Source: Lobosporangium transversale
Taxonomy: Eukaryota > Mortierellomycota > Mortierellomycetes > Mortierellales > Mortierellaceae
DNA: 64,000 nucleotides
NCBI RefSeq assembly: GCF_002105155.1
Contig: NW_019029013.1
Location: 1-64,000, forward strand
Direction of reading: 5' to 3'
Shown: positions 53,301 to 62,663 of the stretch, piece by piece
How positions within the stretch are numbered: position 1 is the first letter of the stretch
Layout: every line of letters begins with the position of its first letter
Program-made: the position numbers and the translations under genes
Notes under the pieces: model-generated
Seen by the model: the letters and a program-made list of their open reading frames with translations, nothing else
Told to the model about the DNA's origin: nothing
Databases searched by the model: none

Positions 53301-53742
53301 TGTCGTCGGCCTAGGGTCCTTTGAAAGTAGTAAAGGAGTTCCCAGCAAGCACACTGCTATAACGAGACACCTTGCCACACAGGTATGACTTTTTTAAAAA
53401 AAGTAAGAAAAGCTGGAAAGCCATAGAACCCTTGCTAATAAACGACTGCCATTTGAAACGCTTAGGTCAAAGCGCGAGGACACTTCGCTGTAGGGGCGCA
53501 CGAATTTTACACCAGCGCCCACTGTCCCCGACCCCTCTGCGATAGCTTTTTACTTTTTAGAGGCGGTGTACCCTCGCTCTAAATATTGCCGGGCATGTAA
53601 GGCATTCTTCGACCGTGACGCAGTAGGGGCGGAAAACATCGCAAGAATCGGTCTTGCTCAAATTGAGAGGCAAGAGAGACCTGCAAAGTACAAGCCCACG
53701 GAAGAGTCACCTGCTCCGGCTGCAAAGCGCGCACGACGCTAG
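50311..53742 (+). pseudogene. XPG/FEN1-like nuclease joined to a TnpB/Fanzor RuvC nuclease, decayed
   Basis: Proposed exons 50311-51346, 51409-52183, 52277-53382 and 53466-53742, with introns GTAAGA..GTTAG, GTATAA..TTCTAG and GTATGA..CTTAG; about 1,060 residues. N-terminal part, XPG/FEN1-like: MGLKSFFKLV start, VHVDLLSTFYYDI, LTIHIDGRP, CADEADPCIGR, VISQDSNFF and FCAIAGNDYSRN. The second Asp of the usual S-D-S-D step is Asn. A Lys-rich linker (KKKQQKKQKRKHKDKK) follows. C-terminal part, TnpB/Fanzor: FKLKGTISTNGLVLNLL, IVGCDPGMVNAL (RuvC Asp at 52912-52914), VVGLGSF..SKGVPSKHT, AHEFYTSAHC (Glu at 53502-53504), a C-x4-C..C-x2-C zinc finger, and FFDRDAVGAENIARIG (Asp at 53617-53619). Lesions: TGA at 50728, 52307 and 53227; frame changes near 50955, 52543 and 53575. 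Fanzors are eukaryotic RNA-guided DNA nucleases. One gene or two neighbours cannot be settled here. Confidence 0.8.
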
Positions 53743-54138
53743 ACACAAGTATTTGGGTGCCGGCACACCCACAAAAAATTTGTAAGTTCTGTTTATTTTC
53801 GTCTCCTGTATCCATCCTCTCTAATCTTTTGCCCCTAAATTTCTGGACTAACTTTAAAAACCGTACAGATAACAGATAACTAAAACCAAAGTATAAGAGG
53901 ACAAGAATGGAAAAAGTTCGACTTCAACAAATAACCAAAAGCAATATAACATTTACTTTTTTTTGCGTTTACGACATATGGATATCTTTTTGTTCTTTTC
54001 TTTTATAAAAGACCAAGAGTACGTCGTGACAATATATACAAAACGAGTAAAACGATAAGGATACAAATGTAGTAAACTGTCAATGAATACTTGTATGACT
54101 GGTCAGAAGCTTTTTTTTTTCCAAAAAAAAAAAAAAAA
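53743..54138. other. Spacer between the TnpB-like gene and GID4
   Basis: About 400 bases, AT-rich, with no gene. In TnpB/Fanzor systems the guide RNA often covers the end of the nuclease gene and the bases after it, so 53650-53900 is the place to look. I see no clear conserved structure by eye. Confidence 0.4.
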
Positions 54139-55477
54139 TTAACGAAACTCAAAAGATCCAAGTGACGATGGTCGATCTGCAACATGCTTCAACATCAGTC
54201 TTTGGAACCTATTGGTTTTTTTATAGAAGGATATAATACATCTCAATAAACAATTTGGACATAATTCAAGCATTACAAGTTGTTCAGGAGAAAAAAAAAC
54301 TTACTTTTCACTTGATCGATGAAAGTAGTAGCCATCAATCTCCCCTGTAATTTTATTGTAGCAGATATAGTAAAATCCTGCGAAGCTTGCTCCGCTGATG
54401 CCTTGAACACGATGGTCTGGCACTAGGAAATGCTCCTTCCAACGCATAAAAATCACATCCTTGTTATGAAAGTCATATTTGATCTCCTTGTCACCAAAAG
54501 TGTCGATCATTGGTGCAAATGGGCTGAACTTATTCTAATATTGGAAAATGAAATGTTTTGAGTAAATTGTAGATTAAGAGATGGTGGCACAAAGAGAAGG
54601 ATTAAATGAGGAAAGGTCATGTGTGCATTTGAGAAGTTGCTACCGTGAATCCGGGAACAAGAAAGGAGGAATTGAACTCAAAGCCATAATCCATTTCTTT
54701 TTTTTTTTTGTTCTCAAGACGATAGAAGCTGAATTCATTCTGAAGCCTTACCCAATGCTCCTTGTCTGTACTAACGGTGGCATCCCATTTTTCTGTAACA
54801 AAAGAATAATCTGGTCCTACGATCTCGGCATCAAAGAATGTAGTCAATTTTGGGTATTCCTTAGTGAGTCCATTGATATGTAGATATCCACATAATGAGG
54901 AACCTCTCAGATTAACATCCTATAGATTGTCCCAAAAAGCCGTGATATCAGTAAAAGAATAAGGCCATGGTCAATAATGAAAGGAAAAAAAAGGCTTCAG
55001 CAGCCCAACTGATTACTCGGCAATGAAAATATCAAAAAGCTATACCTTAATGTCGACCATGACAACGTAGTTGCTACTTCCAGAAATTTGCTCGCCTTTA
55101 AACTGACTCCCTGGATAGAGATGACAAGACCTTGAGGGTTGTAGACGTACTGGCGCAAAAGGATCGTGCCGCCGAGGGATAGTCGAAACTGGAGGTTTCC
55201 GAAGCAAGGCCAGCCCACCGACCAACTTGAGTTGTGTTTGTTGCTGTTTTAGCTGGGATAGCGCGTTTTTGCCGTTGAGACTACTGAACGCGGACGCGTA
55301 GAGAGCACAGGTTGGGAGGTGACAAACACCGTCAGGGTGAATGAATGATGCATTGTTGTCCTTGCCGATGACATCGTCTGTGTCCATGCACAATTCATCT
55401 CCACAAGTGCAAGCAGCCAGCACAGCTGTTTGGTCTGCAACTGGATTAGCAGAGCATATCTGTGCAAAAACAGGCAT
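54139..55477 (-). CDS. GID4: GID4/Vid24 substrate receptor of the GID/CTLH ubiquitin ligase
   Basis: Four exons: 55046-55477, 54752-54919, 54305-54534 and 54139-54208; in phase, 299 residues. After an unconserved N-terminus (1-110), the Vid24 beta-barrel runs to the end: CHLYPGSQFKGEQISGSSNYVV, LCGYLHINGLTKEYPKLTTFFDAEIVG, EKWDATVSTDKEHW, VIFMRWKEHFLVPDH, ISGASFAGFYYICYNK, GEIDGYYFHRSSEKFQ, final ..SFEFR. It matches human GID4 segment by segment, including the SGASFAGFYYI pocket wall that holds Pro/N-degrons. Known role: selects gluconeogenic enzymes (yeast Fbp1, Pck1) and other Pro-N-terminal proteins for ubiquitination. The N-terminus has paired cysteines (ACTCGDELC) of unknown meaning. Confidence 0.96.
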
Positions 55478-57356
55478 GGTTCTTTCTTGTAACTGCCGGC
55501 TGAGTTGTATTACTTTGAGCTATGGTATGTACTGTTTTTTTTTTTTTTTTTTTTTTTAACGCCTTTTTCTTTTTTTTTTTTACTCTTTGTCGCGCGTCTG
55601 CTTTGTGCTTTTATTTATGGCGGCGATGTCTGTGGTATTAGTGTCCTGTGAGGATTTCAGTAGTTGTTAAACTGGGCTTGTTCTGATGAATGTGTGTTGT
55701 TGGAGAGAAATGAGCGAGTGGTTTTTTGAGTTGCAGGTAATAAAAAGAGAGAAAGAAAGGAGAAAAGAGCTTATTTCTTGGAATATACATGTGCATACAA
55801 TGGTATCAATTGACCTGACCACCAAGCCCAAGCCCAAAACCAGACCAGCTGACAACCTGACAGGGAGACAGATAAAACGCTCTCACAATCATTGTCATTA
55901 CTGAGGATGGTAAAGCAGAAGAGGTGACAATGCATCCACTTTTGTTCGTCTTTTTTTTTTTTTTTTTTTTTTGCTTCATGTTGATTGGCCTTGCTCGTTT
56001 CGATGCGGTATGTGCGCAACGACAGGAGGATGACAAGGGGTAAAGAAAGGGAAGAAAAAAAAAGCCCACACGCTACACAAGTACGACCTGTTCTCAGCTT
56101 ACGGATGTATCTTTTTTTTTTTTTTGTTTATGCATCTTTTTCACCCTTTTATCCCTCAATTCTTTATTCCTCTCTGCCTCTTTCGGTCCACCAATGGAAA
56201 GAAACTTTCAAAAATGAAAAGTTACACATCCTATTCGAGAATGCACAAACACGGGTCTACGCCCGAATATGATACCCCTCCATGGGTTCTTTCTGCAATA
56301 ATCATCGGTCGGTAGCCAAATTCTACTCGTATGTCCTGCTCTATTCATATGAGATTATAAAAAAATTCATCAAGAGCCCGGAAGCAATTCCGGTTCATTG
56401 CTTCGCCCATTTTTTCTTGGCACTCTGGCTCCTTCAAGACTCCTCTGTTTTATGAACTATTCTTAGTAATTTTTTATTCATTCCGATAAGAAATCATCTC
56501 CTGTATGTTTAGCTTTAGTGGCATCGTGGGAAAACATTAGCTGGTGCATGTGTGTCATTGCCATTTCTGGCATGATATCAAAATGCATACAAACCATACA
56601 TACACCCGAGTTCAAAGGAAAAAAAAAATATCATTCAGTCTCAATGCAGATTCAGAATAATCCGTATTCTCGCAAAAGCGTCCGATAAAAAATAAAATGT
56701 AGAGAGACCTTGTACTGTACTATGCACTGATTGCAAAATGCCTGTTATAGTATCTAGCTGGAGACGAAGATTGAAGATCAATTCGATACGCCACCAAAAT
56801 GAGTTTGTTATCGACGTTAAGGAGAAATCCCGTACATTACTGTGTGAACGTTTGTCATGGAAACCATATGTTTGTAATCTCTATTATTTTAATGTCGATC
56901 GATGGACGCAGATGTATCCGATCAATACGTCAATAATATCAAGGTGTCCATGGCACAAGGATGACAGATGGGGATAGATCGATAAAGTTACCAGGGACTG
57001 ATAATTTTTCATTTCCTCTTTGGTTTTGGTGTGTGTGTGGAATGTGACTATCAATCACTTTTCACTCACACACAGTCAGACAAGAGACGGGAAGAGCGAT
57101 ATGATAATGAACACTCACATCTCAGCATCGCAAACCTTACAGCGAAAGTTATCATCGCGTATCAATCGCATCAGGGACAACACATGCGCTGCGGCCCTGG
57201 TATAAATATCTCTTGCTCGATTCTTTTTTTTTTTTTTTTTTTTTTTTTCCTTTTCTTTTCTCCCACACATCAACTCACTTCTCTTTGATTTGCCCTCGCA
57301 TTTACTCATACTTCACTTATCCATTCATATCTATATCCACATTCACATTCACAACA
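55478..57356. other. Divergent intergenic region between GID4 (-) and LYS1 (+)
   Basis: 1.9 kb without a supported gene; frames of 60-95 codons on both strands are short and unlike any family I know. Poly-T/A runs at 55533-55558, 55951-55972, 56112-56125 and 57224-57248. LYS1 promoter features are at the right edge. Confidence 0.5.
57201..57208 (+). promoter_or_regulatory. Candidate TATA box of LYS1
   Basis: TATAAATA 149 bases before the ATG, followed by a pyrimidine-rich stretch (57222-57290) and a CA-rich leader. A plausible core promoter. Confidence 0.5.
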
Positions 57357-58725
57357 ATGGTTTATCTTTGGTTAAGAGCTGAGACTAAGGCTATGGAGCA
57401 CCGAGCTGCTCTGACTCCCTCTACCTGCAAAATACTCCTTGATCGAGGATTCAAGATCACCGTGGAGCGATCCCCGGAGCGCATCTTTGACGATGAGGAA
57501 TATGAAAAGTATGTCCTCAGTTTTTTTCCATGTTATTTTCTTTTTCCCACAGTGATCGTAATCCGATTTGAAGCTTTCATCGCATATTATCCTAACCACG
57601 TTCAACTCCATATTTCTTTAGGGTTGGATGCCATATGGTCCCAATTGGAGAGTGGCGTAAGGCTCCTGAGGATGCATATATTGTCGGACTCAAGGAGTTG
57701 CCCGAAGGCGAGGACGACCCTTTGCGCCATACCCACATTTTCTTCGCTCATTGCTTTAAGAATCAGAGCGGATGGACCGACATTCTCGGGCGATTCGATG
57801 CTGGAAACGGAACCGTCTTGGATCTTGAGTTCTTGAACGATTCTAATGGACGCCGTGTTGCTGCATTTGGATACCATGCTGGATTTGCTGGGGCAGCTAT
57901 TGGAGTTGACAACTGGTGCCATCAAAAGCTACATCCTGGTCAGCCCTTGCCTGGTTACACGCCTTTCCCTAATGATGCCTCTTTGATCAGCTATATCAAA
58001 GAGCGTTTGGAGCATGCAGGTAATAGATAGATTGATTGATATTACTCTTGGCGTTATGAGCTTTCCCACGACTAGACCATTTGTTTGGTTCGGTTGAGTG
58101 TGTTTGATTTTTTCCTAGCCAGTGACTAACTTTTTTCTGCGTGGTGTACGTAACCACTTACATAGTTGCCTTGAATCATGGTAAAGTCCCTGAGGTCATG
58201 GTGATGGGAGCATTGGGTCGCTGCGGAACAGGAGCCTGCGATTTGGCTCGTGCCGTGGGCATTCCTGAGGAGAAGATCATCAAGTGGGACTTGGAAGAGA
58301 CTAAAGATGGCGGTCCTTTCCCTCGTATTCTCGAGTCAGAGATCTTTGTCAACTGCATCTACTTGAACAAGCCCATCCCTCCTTTCTTCACTCCTGCTAT
58401 GCTTGACGGAGAACGCAACCTGTCGGTCATTGTTGACGTTTCATGCGATACTACCAATCCCCATAACCCTATCCCTGTTTACAGTATCAACACCACATTC
58501 GACAGTCCCGTCGTGCCAGTCTCCACCAAGAACCCCTTGCCTTTGGATGTCTGCTCGATTGATCACTTGCCCACACTGTTGCCGAGGGAATCCAGTGAGG
58601 CCTTCTCAAAAGATCTCTTGCCCACCATCATTGATTTAGAGCGTCGTGAGGAAAGCACTGTCTGGGGTGGCGCTGAGGCTCTCTTTAAAGAGAAGGTCCA
58701 AGCCATGAAGTCTCTCAAGCAGTAA
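57357..58725 (+). CDS. LYS1: Saccharopine dehydrogenase (NAD+, L-lysine-forming)
   Basis: Three exons: 57357-57508, 57622-58019 and 58166-58725; in phase, 369 residues (yeast Lys1 is 373). Last step of the fungal alpha-aminoadipate lysine pathway: saccharopine + NAD+ to lysine + 2-oxoglutarate. Family segments: LWLRAETKAMEHRAALTP (start), SPERIFDDEEYE, GLKELPE, THIFFAHCFKNQSGWTDILGRF, LDLEFLNDSNGRRVAAFGYHAGFAGAA, VMVMGALGRCGTGACDLAR (dinucleotide-binding loop), WDLEETKDGGPFPRI, IFVNCIYLNKPIPPF, IVDVSCDTTNPHNPIPVY, IDHLPTLLPRESSEAFS. Catalytic Lys and His (KELPE and THIFFAH regions) are present. Cytosolic or peroxisomal in fungi; the C-terminus (SLKQ) is not a clear PTS1 signal. Confidence 0.97.
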
Positions 58726-59117
58726 AATATGGGATTTTGTCATCATAAAGAACCCCATTGATCTGTTCTCTCTTGTATCATACACATCTAAATCCATTCT
58801 TCCTCTAAATAAAAAAAAAAGTATAAAAATGAAATATTCATCTTGGATAAAACATTCGCTTCTGTTGGTCGATGATTCTGATTCGTAGAGCCAATAGGCA
58901 GCAACTCCATAAATGGATTGTTCACTTCCTGTCTGCCGGTTCCGATCATCGTCACATGACACCACTATTTTCCCCGCTACATTTTCTTTGGCCGTTCACT
59001 TTATTGACCCATTCGTTTCGTTTCGTTTCTGTCTCATTTTCTTCTTTACTCTTCCCATCGTTAACACTTGGTCTGTCCATTAACAACTGCGGCTAAATCC
59101 CATACCAACAGGATCCG
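58726..59117. other. Spacer between LYS1 and PEX14
   Basis: 392 bases; AATAAAAAAAAAAG at 58806-58819 is a likely LYS1 poly(A) region. A TTTCGTTTCG repeat (59010-59024) lies in the PEX14 leader. Nothing else. Confidence 0.5.
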
Positions 59118-60761
59118 ATGAGCGACAACAACAGCAGCAACGAAAATAGCAACAGCACTGCAGAGCAGACAGTTGACCCAGTCCACCAGCTCTTGCAAAG
59201 CAATGGTGGTAACAGTGTTCCAGGACAGGCTTTGACAGCCGAACAAAGAAATGAACGTCGTGAAGCGCTTTTGAAGCGTCAACGGGAGTCGAGGGAAAAA
59301 GCTCAGCAGATTTCTCAGGCTGCGAGAGCTAATGCTGCCACTGGAAATGGAAATGCATCCATTTCAACCAGTGGTGCAGCCTCAGTGGCTACAGCATCTA
59401 CACCTGCCAATGCACCAGCACCGGCACCAGTACCAGCAGCCATCCCGCCAGCCATTTCAGCGCCTGTCCCTGAAGCGCCTGTACGGGAAAACATGATCCA
59501 ACAGGCTGTTGCTTTCCTATCTTCTCCGAATGTTCAGTCAGCGGAAGAATCCAAGAAGATTCAATTTTTGGAGAAAAAGGGTTTGACGGCCAAAGAGATC
59601 GAGCTTGCTAAAGCCCGAGTTGCCGCTGGAAAGACCACTGCTACTGTAAGTGCACAACTTTTGTTTATTTTGCTGTTCAAGTATATATGAATATTTGTAT
59701 ATCAATAATAATCATTTATGCTATCACATCCTCAGACCACGGCCAACGTCGCTCCTCATTCACAGCAACAGCAACAGTCCTCGTATCAGCCGTCATCTGC
59801 ACCCGCATCACCACCAAGCAGCCTAACCCCGCCTCCAGTCCCACCTCGTACCTATACCACAGCACCAATGCATCCTCAACCCGTTCTCATCCCATCCCAA
59901 CAAGTTGCGCCTGTTGATCCAAATGCCTTCAAGAGAAAGCTAGTCATTGCGATGATTCTCTCTGGAGGTATTACTGTTTTGGCGACTGTCCTTATTCAGG
60001 TAAATGATGATGATAATACTAATAGCTTGAATACTGCGAAACGACCTTTTATTTAACGTGACAATTTTTCTCTTAACTGGCTACTATAGAAATTGTTGTA
60101 TCCCATGGTTCGTGGTATCACGAATGCACGCCAAAAGCTTGCGATCTCACAGACAGAATTACTCAGCAAACTTAAGGAGAAATTGCAGGGATACAAGGGT
60201 TACTTACTAGGACTTCAACTGGGAAGCAATCGCTTTACGCCTAATGTTAAGAAGATCAAAGACACCAAGACCACTGTGGAAGACGAGGAGCACGAGGTTG
60301 AATCAAAGGATGGTGATAAGAGGGTTACTACCACTAGCGTTACTACTACAACAACATTAAAAGCAGCAGCAATACCATCGACCGTTAAACAGCTTGATAC
60401 GTTCTCACAGAAATTGGAGGCGCACGCTAATAGCCTAAACTTTGAGCAATTGAAGGCAACGCGGGCCGTGACTCAAGACTTGGCAGAGTATATCACCAAG
60501 GAGACATATGCACTGACAAGCTCCATTGCTTACCCCACCTCACGGTACTACGGCTATAACACCGCAGGCGCAGCAGCCTCTGGAAAGGGCGGTTTATCAG
60601 ACCCTACATCACCCGAGTCTGCACTGAAGAGTGAGATCCGTTCCTTGAAGGGCTTGCTTCTAAACTGGAGAAATTTTCCTACAGCAAAAGAAACAGGAAC
60701 TGGCGTGGTACAGGGAGCAAATGGAGTTAATACATTGCCCAACCTCGTCCAACAGCAATAA
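59118..60761 (+). CDS. PEX14: Peroxin PEX14, docking component of the peroxisomal importer
   Basis: Three exons: 59118-59645, 59736-59999 and 60090-60761; phase 0 throughout, 487 residues. After a variable Asn/Ser/Ala-rich N-terminus, the conserved Pex14 domain is at about 123-168: VRENMIQQAVAFLSSPNVQSAEES, KIQFLEKKGLTAKEIELAKAR. It forms the three-helix fold that binds the WxxxF/Y motifs of PEX5 and PEX19. A Pro-rich stretch with SH3-type PPPVPPRTY (about 205-215) could bind PEX13 as in yeast. A single hydrophobic segment follows (about 247-263, LVIAMILSGGITVLATVLI), then coiled coil (LAISQTELLSKLKEKLQGY) and a C-terminal helical region. The domain sits about 120 residues in, later than in most PEX14 proteins, because of the extended N-terminus. 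Confidence 0.94.
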
Positions 60762-62663
60762 ACTGGGGGATGCACCGTTAGATAAAAAAAAAAATGTATA
60801 GACTAGGTATTATTTACTATAAGTAAAAAGAGCATGTTACATCGCACGACTCGTAACCGTTTTCTTTAGCTTGGAATATATTGAAAAGAATGAAATAATC
60901 AACATATTTTAGCAACATGAACTACAGCAGTACAGTATCTGAAGCATAATTTCGCCTTCACATCAGGAAATGCTCAATAAATCTGGGTTTGATCAAAAAA
61001 ATGAAGGCCAACTAAAAAGATGATAATAATTATAATAATAAACGCTACCGCGATACATAAAGTCTATCCTGTAAGGTAAAGAGTGATCCCATAATGTTTG
61101 TGGATATCCTTGATAGGTGAGTTAACATCGATATCGGGACTGGTGACCATCCAAAGAAAAATAAACTACCATAACTATTAAAAGTGCAAGCAACCCAATA
61201 ACATTTGATGGCCTCAAGCAAATAAGTGTTTCAGTTTGACCCAATATCAACGAATGAAGCACGGTAACGAGAGCGAGATGGTGATCTCGGAGCTCCATCA
61301 TTATCAATGATCTATGGGATCCATGTTGGACCGCGAAAGATGACAACGGGTCAATTTGCTCCTCTACTCGAAATCCGATATGATAACGCTCTTGTAAGCT
61401 TCCGATAGACTCTTTCAACATGAAATAATTGCATGAATAAAAGTCGACTCAATGGTGAAGAATCATATATTAGAAGATAAAAATATGTATCTATATATAA
61501 AAAGAAAAAGATTATGGGGAGACGTGTTTAAAACGTAATGTATACTGGTTGCAAAAACAAGCCGTTGTAAGTGTTTTTCTGCCTATCTGCCAGTCTCACT
61601 CTATAATGTTCACCGACCTACCCTTTACCAACAGGTAGCCTTTTTGTTGAGTCCCATGGCTTTGTCTCCGCAGAGCTCTCAGTGTATATAGGTCGATTGA
61701 AAGAGAAGATGTATGGGAGTATAAACAAGAATAGACTATTCATGGCAAAAAACTAGGCCCTAAATAAAATTAACGAATGCATCGTTCTTTTTTTATCTAT
61801 GCCAGTCTTCCTCAACTTTTTTCTCTCTTTCTTTCTTTTCTCGACTCGCTTATATCATTTAAATAAAATTGTAAGTGTATGTCATGTTTACATAGGATAC
61901 AGCGCCGTGTCTATCTGTCTGTCTGTTTGTTTGTTTATAGATATATCAATCTGTTTGTCTGTCATTGCTACCTGCTTGTCCCTGGTAGCCTTTGGCTTAG
62001 ACCATGTACTTAGAAGTCTAGATGTCTAGAGGTCAAGAGGTGAAAAGAGAGGAAAACAAAAAGGTTGCGTCTGTTTTTCGAGATTTGTAGGATGCGCCTC
62101 GGAGCATAAGATTCAATTGGCCCCTGCTCCTCCGATACGATATTGTACGACCCAACTCAAAGATATGAGATAATACATAGAATTGGGCTAATTCATTTAA
62201 ATACAAAGATTAATAAAAGCAATATACTTACGCGTGTACTTTGGAAGTCAGCTTTTTTTTTTTCCTTCTCCCCTTTTTCCATCTTTAAAAAAAAGGTGGA
62301 GGGAATTATTTTATAGCTTGTTGCTTGCTGTAAAGCAATAATCCCACTCACGTTGTGGTTCATTCACTTTTGCTAGGCTGATAATGGATATTCCTTACTC
62401 CCTATAATCACATTACCTTTTAATCACACATTCTAGCAAAACGTTTACTCTCGCGCACATTCCCATTTACACACACCCCTCTCTCCCTCACTCTCGCTCT
62501 CGCTCTCGTTCTCGTTCTCGTTCTCGTTCTCGTTCTCACTCTTACTCTCACCCTCAATCTTATATCCCGTCTTTCTTCTTTGTTTCTTCACACTTTCTAA
62601 TTCTCTCTCAGCTCTTCATCTTTCTTTTCCCTTCTTTCTCCACGAACCCCTTTCAATAAAACC
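60762..62663. other. Intergenic region
   Basis: 1.9 kb. It contains a 100-codon minus-strand frame (separate entry), a CTGTCTGTCTGTTTGTTTG tract (61915-61937) and a CTCGCTCTCGTTCTCG tract (62489-62535) in the leader of the next gene. No other gene is supported. Confidence 0.45.
61122..61421 (-). CDS. Hypothetical small protein with a C-terminal hydrophobic segment
   Basis: 99 residues, no intron. The last 25 residues hold one membrane-type helix (VIGLLALLIVMVVYFSL) followed by DGHQSRYRC, as in tail-anchored proteins. No family recognised and no clear promoter; could be a last exon of a gene whose other exons I did not find, or chance. Confidence 0.25.
   Translation of the reverse strand: MLKESIGSLQERYHIGFRVEEQIDPLSSFAVQHGSHRSLIMMELRDHHLALVTVLHSLILGQTETLICLRPSNVIGLLALLIVMVVYFSLDGHQSRYRC

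Noticed and set aside
56738-56977. 79-codon plus-strand frame between GID4 and LYS1
   Set aside because: No family match, no splice or promoter support, ordinary composition for non-coding DNA here.
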